Shown: piece after piece, positions 18,438-26,817 of the stretch
Numbering within the stretch: the first letter of the stretch is position 1
Layout of the letters: every line of letters begins with the position of its first letter
NCBI GenBank assembly: GCA_905213265.1
Contig: CAJMHR010000001.1
Location: forward strand, 1-64,000
Origin: an uncultured Collinsella sp.
GTDB lineage: Bacteria > Actinomycetota > Coriobacteriia > Coriobacteriales > Coriobacteriaceae
Length of the DNA: 64,000 bases
Reading direction: 5' to 3'
Translations under genes and position numbers: made by a program
The notes under the pieces: generated by a model
The model's database searches: none
The model's input: only the letters and a program-made list of their open reading frames with translations
What the model was told of the DNA's origin: nothing

Positions 18438-20189
18438 ATGCCTATGACAGACGAGCTGGACCCCCAGACTCAACAGCATATTGATGATTCCGCAGACGTC
18501 ATCACAGATACTGACACTGTGACCTGCGATGATATCGACATCGACGACTCCATCTTAGACGAAAGCGCTACGGCGGAAACCCCCGAAACAGAAAACGCCG
18601 ATGAGCAAAACGACGATGCGGCCGCTCAGGACGACGCCCCGCAAGCAGCGGGCCCCATCGAGGTGTCTTCGGAAGAAGAGCTCGATGCCGTCATGGACTC
18701 CATGATGGATGCTGTCAAAGCGATGAAGGATGCTGTCGCCGATGCCGACGTTGACGCCGAGGAAGAAGAGGCCGCTGAGGCCGCCTCGACCTTTGTACCC
18801 GGCGAGACCCCCGTTGCCGACCAGGGCAGCACCATGCCCTCGTTTCTGCAGCTCGAGCACCCCACGATTGGCGCCGATGCGGTCGATCCGCACGCAGCGG
18901 GCTTTTCTGTGGTCGAGGGCGGTACCGGCAATATCGCCGCGCCGCAGGCTGCCGATGCGGACGCTGTCGACACCGCTCGCCCGACCGCCCCGCACTCCCC
19001 CGCCGCGAACCGCGATCTGGGGACCGCTGTCTCGAACACCGCGAACGCCGTGGGCACCTTTATTGCCCAGGGCGCCTCGGCCATGCGCGAGATGAACGCC
19101 GCGAAAAAGGCACTTGCCGATGCCCGCGCCCACCTGGCCGAACTTGAGCAGCGCATTGTCGATCAGGCCGAGGAGCTCGAGACGCGCCAGGATATCGCAG
19201 GCCGCTACGACCAGATCGTCGCCGACCAGCGTCAGGCGATCGCCACAGCGCAAAAGACCGCTGCGGCAGCCGAGATTGACCGTGATGCCCACGCCGCCAA
19301 AGCGACAGAGCTCAAGAGTCAGCTCGAACAAATGAAGACAGAGGATGACGCGACTGAGCTCCGCCTGAAGGCCGCGCTCGACGCCGTGGAGGCCCGCGAG
19401 GCGAGCTCGCGCGAGACCGGCAACCGCCTCGTTCGACGTCTTGAGGATTCCAAGCGCATCCGCGACAAGGTGCAGGCCGAGCGAGACGCCGGCATTGCCG
19501 CCGCACAACAAACCGCCGACGCCACGCGCGCCCAGCTCGAGACGCTGCGTCATGAGTATGCCGAGCTGCAACGCAATCCCTCGGCAAATCCCGCCAGCTA
19601 TACGGTGCGCACCAGCGAGCTCTCGATGCAGATCTCCGACACGGCAGATGCCCTGCGTAAAGCCGAAGAAGATGTCCCGCGCATCACCGCCGACCTTGAG
19701 CACTCGCTTGCCGCAGCCGAGCAGGCCGTCGAGCAGGCTCAAGCCCCCATTGCCGAAGCCAAACGCGCGCACCAAGCCGTGACGACTGAGGCTGATGCCG
19801 CGCGCGACGAGCTGCAGACGGCGAAAACTGCCGCCACGACGCGCCAGCGCGAACTGCGCGAGAAGATCGCCGCCGAGGACAAGGCACGCCGCGACCAAGA
19901 GCAAAGCATCGCCAACGCCCAAGCAGATGCCGCACATGCACAGTCGATCATCGAGCAGGCGACCGAGGTACATGACCATCCAGAGATCACTGAGTCGCTT
20001 GCAGGATCCTTGGCCCGAGACAAAGCCGAACACGCCGAGACCGAGCGAGAAGTCGCCCAGCTCGAGGCCACCGAGGACGCGGTGCGCGAGCGCACCCGCG
20101 ACTCACGCATCAAATTCACCGGCGCCATCGTCTGCATCGTCGCCGCAATCCTGGTGATCATCCTGATCTGGCTCTTCGCGAGCAAGTAG
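18438..20189 (+). CDS. Tail-anchored coiled-coil protein of unknown function
   Basis: A 583-residue protein in three parts: an acidic, low-complexity N-terminus (1-180, rich in Asp, Glu and Ala), a central Ala/Glu/Gln/Arg-rich coiled coil (about 210-555), and a single C-terminal membrane helix (IKFTGAIVCIVAAILVIILIWLFASK) that ends the protein. This predicts a cytoplasmic rod anchored by its tail. ATGAGGAGC precedes the start. The stop codon lies inside the arm of the palindrome at 20186. I do not recognise a family; similarity to structural or septation proteins would be guesswork. Confidence 0.8.
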   Translation: MPMTDELDPQTQQHIDDSADVITDTDTVTCDDIDIDDSILDESATAETPETENADEQNDDAAAQDDAPQAAGPIEVSSEEELDAVMDSMMDAVKAMKDAVADADVDAEEEEAAEAASTFVPGETPVADQGSTMPSFLQLEHPTIGADAVDPHAAGFSVVEGGTGNIAAPQAADADAVDTARPTAPHSPAANRDLGTAVSNTANAVGTFIAQGASAMREMNAAKKALADARAHLAELEQRIVDQAEELETRQDIAGRYDQIVADQRQAIATAQKTAAAAEIDRDAHAAKATELKSQLEQMKTEDDATELRLKAALDAVEAREASSRETGNRLVRRLEDSKRIRDKVQAERDAGIAAAQQTADATRAQLETLRHEYAELQRNPSANPASYTVRTSELSMQISDTADALRKAEEDVPRITADLEHSLAAAEQAVEQAQAPIAEAKRAHQAVTTEADAARDELQTAKTAATTRQRELREKIAAEDKARRDQEQSIANAQADAAHAQSIIEQATEVHDHPEITESLAGSLARDKAEHAETEREVAQLEATEDAVRERTRDSRIKFTGAIVCIVAAILVIILIWLFASK

Positions 20190-20243
20190 TCATTGGGGAC
20201 GTTCTTAAACGACTAGTCAAACAAGAACGTCCCCAACGACTAG
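20186..20243. repeat. Palindromic repeat, GTAGTCATTGGGGACGTTCTT family, copy 2
   Basis: The left arm is identical to that at 10583-10603; the right arm AAGAACGTCCCCAACGACTA pairs with one G/T difference. The loop AAACGACTAGTCAAAC is itself partly palindromic. It starts within the stop codon region of the coiled-coil gene. Confidence 0.85.
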
Positions 20244-20252
20244 CCCAATGAC

Positions 20253-20316
20253 GAGAGTGGATAATCTCCCACTTTGAGCCCCCAAGCAGGCCAAAAACGG
20301 GAGATTATCCACTCTC
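20253..20316. repeat. Perfect 18-bp inverted repeat
   Basis: GAGAGTGGATAATCTCCC and its exact complement GGGAGATTATCCACTCTC flank a 28-base loop with GGCCAAAAA. A third short dyad, 20322-20360 (GCAGG-ACTCATT with AATGAGT-CCTGC), follows. Three palindromes and structured element C thus fill the 330 bp between the convergent coiled-coil and queA genes. Confidence 0.8.
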
Positions 20317-20357
20317 ATTCTGCAGGCACTCATTTAAGTACGTCCCCAATGAGTACC

Positions 20358-20521
20358 TGCCGATGCTTTGGCAAAGTCAGCGAAAACGCCCCTAAGCGAG
20401 CAAGGTGACGTGAAAGAGGGGGGCATTGACCTTCTGGTCATGCCCGACGATTGAACATCAGATTGCCGCTTAGGGGGGTTTGCAGCGTCGGCCGGTTACG
20501 GCGTTTGTAAAACGCCGTAAC
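20358..20521. repeat. Multi-helix structured element, copy C
   Basis: Third copy of the element. Helices: TGCC/GGCA; CCCCTAAGCG and GCAA with TTGCCGCTTAGGGG; GGGCATTGACC-TTCT-GGTCATGCCC; and GGTTACGGCG/CGCCGTAACC. The last stem differs from copies A and B by a compensated change (CGCGG/CCGCG to CGGCG/CGCCG). It abuts the stop codon of queA. Confidence 0.8.
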
Positions 20522-21739
20522 CTACAAAATGAGCATCGCGTCGCCAAAGCTGAAGAAGCGGTAGCGCTCTTCGATAGCAGCGGCGTAGGCATCCATGATC
20601 TGGTCGCGGGTGGCAAGCGCGCTTACGAGCATCATGAGCGTGGAGCGCGGCACGTGGAAGTTCGTGATCAGCGCGTCGACCACGTGATAGGTCGAGCCGG
20701 GCATGAGGTAAAGCTGCGTCGTGGCGTTCTCGCGCGCCACGATGTCGCCGCGGCCGAGCGTGTCGGCACCGTCCTCGCGGCCTTCAAAATAGCGCGCCGT
20801 CACAGCCGGATCGGACACCGGCGCGTCCGCGTCAAACGCACTCTCGAGCGAGCGCACCGCGGTGGTGCCGACGGCGATCACACGATGACCCTCGGCCTTC
20901 GCCTTATGCACGGCGTCGACAACCTCCTGCGACACGTGGTAGCGCTCGGTGTGCATGACGTGCTGCGTAGGGTCGTCCTCCTCCACCAAGCGGAAGGTAT
21001 CGATGCCCACCTCGAGCTCGACGGCGGCAAACTTCGCGCCCTTGGCCTCGATAGCGGCCATGAGCTCGGGAGTAAAGTGCAGACCCGCCGTAGGAGCGGC
21101 AGCCGAGTGCTCCTCCTTCATGGCGTAGACGGTCTGGTACTTCTCGGGGTCGCCCTCGTAATCGGTAATGTAGGGCGGCAGCGGCACGTGGCCGGCCGCA
21201 TGGATGGCCTCGTCGAGCGTGCGCGGGTCGCCGGCGGCATTGCAACCGACCGGCTCAAAGCGCACCAGACGGCCACCACGGCTATCGGTGACAAAGTCGA
21301 TGACCTCGGCCGTCAGCACCACGGGAGCCCCCTCGGGCGCATGGGCGCCACCGGCGCGATACTCAATCTGGGCACCGGGCTTCAGGCGCTTGCCCGGCTT
21401 GACCAAGCACTCCCAAACATGGCCCAGCGGGTCAACATCCTCGCGGCGCTTGAGCAGCAGCGTCTCGACCACGCCACCCGAGCCGGCTTTGCGACCGATC
21501 AGGCGGGCCGGCATCACACGCGTCTTGTTGATGACGAGCACGTCGCCCGGCTCGATATAGTCGATGATGTCGCGGAAGATGCGGTGCTCAACGGTGCCGC
21601 CATGCTCCAGCGGCGTTCCCGCCTGGGAGCCCTTGCGATCCACCACCAGCAGGCGGCAGGAGTCGCGCGGCTCGGCGGGAGCCTGGGCGATCAGTTCCTC
21701 GGGAAGGTTGTAGTCAAAATCATCGGTACGCATAGACAC
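20522..21739 (-). CDS. queA: S-adenosylmethionine:tRNA ribosyltransferase-isomerase QueA
   Basis: A 405-residue enzyme that transfers the ribosyl part of SAM to preQ1-tRNA, forming epoxyqueuosine. Conserved segments: FDYNLPEELIAQ, RLLVVDR, VINKTRVMPARL, HVPLPPYI, YQTVYA, SAAAPTAGLHFTPEL and TNFHVPRSTLMMLVSA. The GTG at 21739 has AAGGAG 8 bp upstream; the ATG two codons in is less well spaced. It is somewhat longer than typical QueA (about 345-360) through inserts around residues 195-215 and 295-330. queH lies 39 bp upstream. Confidence 0.95.
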   Translation of the reverse strand: MSMRTDDFDYNLPEELIAQAPAEPRDSCRLLVVDRKGSQAGTPLEHGGTVEHRIFRDIIDYIEPGDVLVINKTRVMPARLIGRKAGSGGVVETLLLKRREDVDPLGHVWECLVKPGKRLKPGAQIEYRAGGAHAPEGAPVVLTAEVIDFVTDSRGGRLVRFEPVGCNAAGDPRTLDEAIHAAGHVPLPPYITDYEGDPEKYQTVYAMKEEHSAAAPTAGLHFTPELMAAIEAKGAKFAAVELEVGIDTFRLVEEDDPTQHVMHTERYHVSQEVVDAVHKAKAEGHRVIAVGTTAVRSLESAFDADAPVSDPAVTARYFEGREDGADTLGRGDIVARENATTQLYLMPGSTYHVVDALITNFHVPRSTLMMLVSALATRDQIMDAYAAAIEERYRFFSFGDAMLIL

Positions 21740-21778
21740 GTCGGATTCTCCTTATATAGCTAAAGTCCGCCCTACATC

Positions 21779-22378
21779 CTAGCAGGCTGACGTCCCAAAT
21801 GAACTACTTTTTGCAGCCTTGCGCTCGTCGCGAATGCGAGCGCGGTCCATGGCCGCCTCGACGGCAGAAAAGCGGCAGCCGCAGTAGTTCTGTCGATACA
21901 TGCCCAGTTCGCGCGAACGGCGCGTAGCCTCGGGATAATACGGGCGAAAATCGCGGATCACCGGGGTAAGCCCACGTGCCGCCGCCAGGCGCTCGAGTAC
22001 GTCATTGCAGGTGTCGAACAGCTGGTACGGCGAGACGGCGAGCGTCGTACCCACATATTCAAACCCGCGCTCCTGGGCAACGCGGCATGCCTCGGCCAAG
22101 CGCAAGGCATAGCACACGCGACAGCGACGGGGACGATCGGCACCCAACGGGGCCACGCCGGTCTCCCAGCGTTCGCGGTCCTCCCCGGCCTCGATGAGCT
22201 CGATGTCGCCGTCGGCACACCACCGGCGCAGCTCGTCCAAACGACGCTGCCATTCATCGCGCGGCTGAATATTGGGATTGGTCCAGCAAATCGTGGGCTC
22301 AAACCCCTCCTCGCGCAGCAGGCGAACCGGCTCAAGCGAGCATGGCGCGCAACAAGCATGCAGCAACAACGGCTTCAT
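21779..22378 (-). CDS. queH: Epoxyqueuosine reductase QueH
   Basis: A 199-residue QueH (formerly DUF208) that reduces epoxyqueuosine to queuosine in bacteria without QueG. The cysteines that bind the iron-sulfur cluster and active-site metal are visible: HACCAPC at the N-terminus, RCRVCYALRL around 94, and NYCGCRFS near 173. An ATG two codons earlier is only 2 bp from GGAGG; the chosen ATG has 8-bp spacing. It precedes queA on the same strand, so the two probably share a transcript. Confidence 0.94.
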   Translation of the reverse strand: MKPLLLHACCAPCSLEPVRLLREEGFEPTICWTNPNIQPRDEWQRRLDELRRWCADGDIELIEAGEDRERWETGVAPLGADRPRRCRVCYALRLAEACRVAQERGFEYVGTTLAVSPYQLFDTCNDVLERLAAARGLTPVIRDFRPYYPEATRRSRELGMYRQNYCGCRFSAVEAAMDRARIRDERKAAKSSSFGTSAC

Positions 22379-22439
22379 CGACATCTCCTCCCCCGCAATG
22401 ATTTTTTAATCCCGTCCCAGAAAAATCATCCCAAAAAGA

Positions 22440-23009
22440 CTACCTTGCGAAAAAGCGCACGCCAAAGGACGTGTCCTCGCAGGCGGCAATGCGGCGGTCG
22501 CGCAGGATCGTCCGCACGTAATACCAGTCGCCCGTGCATCCCGAAAGGTGCAAACCAGCCGCCAGGTAGCACAGCAGCGGATACCCAGAAAACGCAAATC
22601 CCAGGGCAAACGCCGCCGTCACAACAACCGTCGGCGCCAGGCAAACCGCCATATACCGCCGGCGCGAATACACAATCCCCTCGGCGCAGGCATAGATCAT
22701 GCACGTCTCACGGTTCGCTCCAAAAGTCACGTGCGCACTCGCGGGCGCCAGCAGCTTAAAAAACACACCGTGCACCAGCTCGTGCACGGCAAACGACGCC
22801 ATTGAGACCGCAGCCAAGCCGACTATCCAGCCCAAGACCGCCGTCCAGCCGCCCGCGTCAGCCGCATCCAAGTCTGCAGGCCCGCCCAGCAGCATAAACA
22901 CCGGCACCAGGCACACGGCAAACACGCCGACTACGACCATCCCCCACACAAAGCAGGCGTGCAGAAAATCCTCGTCCTCAAACGCATGTATGTTGGAAAT
23001 CTCATTCAT
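22440..23009 (-). CDS. DUF3267-like membrane protein with HExxH motif
   Basis: A 189-residue protein with four or five predicted membrane helices. HELVHGVFFKLL (near residue 75) contains the HExxH zinc motif seen in DUF3267 proteins, which are thought to be site-2-protease-like membrane proteins. The sequence after it, APASAHVTFGANRE, matches the usual layout, and PTVVVTAAF marks the next helix. Function and substrate are unknown. The ribosome binding site is weak. Confidence 0.78.
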   Translation of the reverse strand: MNEISNIHAFEDEDFLHACFVWGMVVVGVFAVCLVPVFMLLGGPADLDAADAGGWTAVLGWIVGLAAVSMASFAVHELVHGVFFKLLAPASAHVTFGANRETCMIYACAEGIVYSRRRYMAVCLAPTVVVTAAFALGFAFSGYPLLCYLAAGLHLSGCTGDWYYVRTILRDRRIAACEDTSFGVRFFAR

Positions 23010-23141
23010 AGCATCTTAGGATAGCGCCCCTGCCACGTACCCGTCCGCATGTGCGATAATGTCGAACGATATGCACGAATTGACCACCGCGCCGCCGAAC
23101 CCCGTGCCCGGCTGCGCTCTTACAATATGCGAAGGAGTCCC

Positions 23142-25292
23142 ATGGCATCCAAATACTCCATGAACGACCGTCCCAGCTGGCCTCGCCGCGCCATCGTTAC
23201 CGCCGGCGAGCCCTACGGCAACAAGGGCCTTCACTTTGGCCACGTTGGCGGCGTCTTTGTCCCGGCCGACTTCTTCGCCCGCTTCCTGCGCGACCGCCTG
23301 GGCCGCGAAAACGTCATCTTCACCTCGGGCACCGACTGCTACGGCTCGCCCATCATGGAGAGCTACCGCAAGCTCAAGGAGAACGAAGGCTACGATAAGT
23401 CCATCGGCGAGTATGTCGAGTCCAATCACTCCCGCCAGGCCACGACCCTCAACAACTACAACATCAGCTGCGATATCTACGGCGGCTCGGGCCTTGAGCC
23501 GGCGGCCCAGATCCACAACGAGGTGACTGCCGAGATTATCGAGCGCCTGCACGAGCAGGGCACCATCTCCAAGCGCTCCACGCTGCAGTTCTACGATGCC
23601 AAGGCCGGCACGTTCCTCAACGGCCGCCAGGTCATCGGCCGCTGCCCCATCCAGGGCTGCAAGTCCGAGAAGGCTTATGCCGACGAGTGCGATCTGGGCC
23701 ACCAGTTTGAGCCCGAGGAGCTCATCGCGCCCAAAAGCCAGCTCACCGGCGAGGTGCCCGAGTTGCGTCCGGTCGACAATCTCTACTTTGACCTGCCGGC
23801 CTACCTCGACTTCATGAAAACCTACACCGCCAAGCTCGCCCAGAACCCGCAGGTTCGCTCCGTGGTCTCCAAGACCATGGAGGAGTGGCTGCTGCCGGCT
23901 CAGCTCTACATCCAGAACAAGTTCCGCGAGGCCTTCGATGCCGTCGAGGACCAGCTCCCCGAGCACACCGTGCTGGAACCCGAGGGCAACAAGAGCAGCT
24001 TTACCGTCACCTTCCCCAGCTGGAAGGAGCGCGACGACGCCCACGCGGTGCTCGCCAACGGCGGCGTGCGCTTCCGCAGCGGCAAAGCGCTCGTGCCCTT
24101 CCGCATCACCGGCAACATCGACTGGGGCGTTCCGGTACCCGAGGTCGACGGCGTCTCCGACGTCACCTGCTGGTGCTGGCCCGAGAGCCTATGGGCGCCC
24201 ATCAGCTATACGCGTACCGTGCTCGCGCGCGATGCTAAGGCCGCCGGCGTGACCGAGGGCGTCGCCGCCCAGGATGCCGCCCTTATGGGCGAGCCCGCTG
24301 CCGACTCCACGCAGGTGCCCGCGCCCACCTACCAGCACAGCTCGCTCGACTGGCGCGACTGGTGGTGCTCAGACGACGCACAGATCTACCAGTTTATCGG
24401 TCAGGACAACATCTACTTCTACTGCATCGCGCAGACCGCCATGTGGGAGGCCCTGGGCTGGGACCTCACGCAGAGCACCGTCAGCGCCTGCTACCACCTG
24501 CTCTACATGGGCAAAAAGGCCAGCTCGTCCTCGCAGACGCCTCCCCCGCCGGCAGACGACCTGCTCAACCACTACACCTGCGAGCAGATGCGCGCGCACT
24601 GGCTGTCGCTCGGCCTGTCCGAAAAGCCGGTGAGCTTTAGCCCCAAGGCATACGACACCCGCGTGACCGGCAAGGACAAGGACGGCAACGAGGTGCGCGC
24701 CTGCGACGACAAGCGCGTCATCGATCCGGCCCTTAAGGAGAGCGCCCTTTTGACCGGCGTGTTCAACCGTCTGGCCCGCAGCTGCTTCTACGGCGTCGCC
24801 GTCAAGGAAGGCGACGAGAGCCCCTATCGCAACGGCTGCATCCCCGCCGGTGCGGCCTCTGCCGCCGTGGTCGAAGCCGCCGAGCAGGCAGCTCTCGCCT
24901 TTGAGCAGGCTATGTACAAGTTCGAGACGCACCGCGCGCTTGCCGTGTGCGACGACTACCTGCGCGCCGCCAACAAGCGCTGGAGCGACGCTTCCAAGGC
25001 CGCCAACAAGCTCGAAGGCAAGCCAGCAAACGCCGCGATGACGCAGGCCCTCGTCGACGCCTTTACCGAGCTGCGCGTGGCGACCGTGCTCATGCACGGC
25101 ATCGTCCCTGCCGGCTGCGAGCTCATCTGCGAGTACTTCGACATCGACCCGGTCGCCTTCTTTAGCTGGGATAACATCTTCGCCTCCACGGATGAGTTTG
25201 TGGAGAGCCTGGGCGAGAAGCCCGGCGAGCACCGCGTAAAGCCGCTGCCCCCGCGCTTCGACTTCTTTAGCAAGCACGAGAGCCAGTACTAA
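23142..25292 (+). CDS. metG: Methionyl-tRNA synthetase-like class I ligase
   Basis: A 716-residue class I synthetase. The HIGH signature reads HFGH (residues 31-34) after EPYGNKGL; an inserted zinc-knuckle region (CPIQGCKSEKAYADECDLGH) and ITGNIDWGVPVPEVDGVSDVTCWCWPESLWAPISYT followed by QFIGQDNIYFYCIAQTAMW match MetRS. The second signature is divergent: GKKASSSSQ near residue 456 where KMSKS is expected. Residues 580-716 form the anticodon-binding helical region. GAAGGAG precedes the start. It is the only MetRS-like gene in the window; whether it is the housekeeping enzyme cannot be shown here. Confidence 0.8.
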   Translation: MASKYSMNDRPSWPRRAIVTAGEPYGNKGLHFGHVGGVFVPADFFARFLRDRLGRENVIFTSGTDCYGSPIMESYRKLKENEGYDKSIGEYVESNHSRQATTLNNYNISCDIYGGSGLEPAAQIHNEVTAEIIERLHEQGTISKRSTLQFYDAKAGTFLNGRQVIGRCPIQGCKSEKAYADECDLGHQFEPEELIAPKSQLTGEVPELRPVDNLYFDLPAYLDFMKTYTAKLAQNPQVRSVVSKTMEEWLLPAQLYIQNKFREAFDAVEDQLPEHTVLEPEGNKSSFTVTFPSWKERDDAHAVLANGGVRFRSGKALVPFRITGNIDWGVPVPEVDGVSDVTCWCWPESLWAPISYTRTVLARDAKAAGVTEGVAAQDAALMGEPAADSTQVPAPTYQHSSLDWRDWWCSDDAQIYQFIGQDNIYFYCIAQTAMWEALGWDLTQSTVSACYHLLYMGKKASSSSQTPPPPADDLLNHYTCEQMRAHWLSLGLSEKPVSFSPKAYDTRVTGKDKDGNEVRACDDKRVIDPALKESALLTGVFNRLARSCFYGVAVKEGDESPYRNGCIPAGAASAAVVEAAEQAALAFEQAMYKFETHRALAVCDDYLRAANKRWSDASKAANKLEGKPANAAMTQALVDAFTELRVATVLMHGIVPAGCELICEYFDIDPVAFFSWDNIFASTDEFVESLGEKPGEHRVKPLPPRFDFFSKHESQY

Positions 25293-25328
25293 ACACTCGA
25301 CATGTAATGGAATGGGAAGGAAAGACGG

Positions 25329-26432
25329 ATGTCCAAGCCGCGTCGTCGTAAGCAGAAAAAGCAGGTCAAGGCCGAGCTCAAGCTCAGGCAGTTTGCCGCC
25401 ACCGAGCTTTCCGACCAGCTTGCCGCCCTTCCTTGCGCCGCCGACCTGCCGCGCTTTATGGTCGACACGGTCGCCGGCGCCTATGCGCCCGCCGATGCCG
25501 AGCTCATGATCGAGGGCTTCGGCGCCGCGGCCACACGCCCGGTCACGCTGCGCGCCAACACGCTCAAGGCAACCGCCGAGGACATCGCTGCGGCGCTCGA
25601 TGCCGCCGGCATCGCCCACAACCCCGTCACCTGGTACCCAGACGCCTTCGTCCTGCCCGAGGCCCAGGTTTCCGATCTGTGGGATCTCGGCATCTACCGC
25701 GACGGCAAGATCTACCTGCAGAGCTTGTCGTCCATGATGCCGCCGCTGGTCCTGGGCGCACAGGCAGGCGAGGACATCCTGGACATGTGCGCAGCCCCTG
25801 GCGGCAAGACGACGCAGATCGCCGCCCTCACGCAGGGGCAGGCGCACCTTACCGCCTGCGAGATGAGCATTCCCCGCGCCGAGAAGCTCGAAGCCAACCT
25901 CCACCGCCAAGGCGCAAAAAACGTGCCCGTCATGCGCACCGACGCACGCGAGCTCGACGAGTTCTTCCGCTTTGACCGCATCCTGCTCGACGCTCCCTGC
26001 ACCGGCACGGGCACCGTCATCAGCGGCAACGAGAAAAGCCTGCGCGGCCTGACCGAGCAGCTGCTCGTCAAATGCGCCCGCTCGCAGCGTGCGCTTCTGG
26101 ACCGCGCCATGGGAGCCCTCAAACCGGGCGGCACGCTCGTCTATTCGACTTGTTCGATCTTGCCGCAGGAAAACGAGGACGCCCTGCAAGAAGCCCTCGA
26201 CAAGCATATGGACTGCGAGCTCATCCCCCTCGACGGCACGCCAAGCGAAAGTGAGGCACGCCGTGCCCAGGAAGCTGGTGAGGAGCCGCGCATCGAGTCC
26301 AACGCCCTGACCGAGGCCATTGCCGCGGGTCAGGTATCGGCCGTCGCCAACGGCCTGCCCGGCACGCTCACCATTCCGCCCAGCCGCGAATTTGAGGGCT
26401 TCTACATTGCCCTGATCCGAAAACGCAGCTAG
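25329..26432 (+). CDS. RsmB/NOL1/NOP2-type RNA m5C methyltransferase
   Basis: A 367-residue SAM-dependent methyltransferase expected to form 5-methylcytosine in rRNA or tRNA. MCAAPGGKTTQ (near 155) is the SAM-binding motif; LLDAPCTGTG (near 220) and STCSILPQENE (near 273) carry the two catalytic cysteines. It begins with a basic stretch SKPRRRKQKKQVKAELK. No separate NusB-like N-domain or PUA tail is evident, so RsmF/YebU-type activity is as likely as RsmB. It starts 37 bp after the MetRS-like gene on the same strand. Confidence 0.9.
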   Translation: MSKPRRRKQKKQVKAELKLRQFAATELSDQLAALPCAADLPRFMVDTVAGAYAPADAELMIEGFGAAATRPVTLRANTLKATAEDIAAALDAAGIAHNPVTWYPDAFVLPEAQVSDLWDLGIYRDGKIYLQSLSSMMPPLVLGAQAGEDILDMCAAPGGKTTQIAALTQGQAHLTACEMSIPRAEKLEANLHRQGAKNVPVMRTDARELDEFFRFDRILLDAPCTGTGTVISGNEKSLRGLTEQLLVKCARSQRALLDRAMGALKPGGTLVYSTCSILPQENEDALQEALDKHMDCELIPLDGTPSESEARRAQEAGEEPRIESNALTEAIAAGQVSAVANGLPGTLTIPPSREFEGFYIALIRKRS

Positions 26433-26456
26433 CGCACGGATCCAAAACTCAACAAG

Positions 26457-26627
26457 CTATCTCCGTGCGCGTTTGCCCTGCTGGTCGCGATGCTGTTTAA
26501 GCATCGTGCGCTCCTTGCGTTCGGCCCTTTTGCCCTTAATGGCCGTGACCACAAAGTAGATGACCGCGGCGGCTACGATTGCGCCCACGCATAGGCCAAT
26601 CGAGCCCAACATTGCCGAAAATTCCAT
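26457..26627 (-). CDS. Small single-pass membrane protein
   Basis: A 56-residue protein with one membrane helix (about residues 8-30: SIGLCVGAIVAAAVIYFVVTAI) and a strongly basic tail (KGKRAERKERTMLKQHRDQQGKRARR). A GAGAGGTGA sequence lies upstream of the ATG. The layout, short outside N-terminus, helix and basic cytoplasmic tail, is typical of small membrane proteins of unknown function. It is convergent with the methyltransferase gene. Supported by composition only. Confidence 0.6.
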   Translation of the reverse strand: MEFSAMLGSIGLCVGAIVAAAVIYFVVTAIKGKRAERKERTMLKQHRDQQGKRARR

Positions 26628-26817
26628 ACCGCGTCACCTCTCTTTTAAACGGGACTTTCAAGATAGCACCTCGATCACCGCCACCACAGCTCCTTCACGT
26701 TCGCCGCCCTTCGGTCTAACGGAGGACGCGGCGGGGAAAAATCAACTCGTCAAACGATTTAGCATTCGCAATTCCGGCTGCATCGCGCCGGCCGTCATCA
26801 CATAGAATCGAGCTTCC

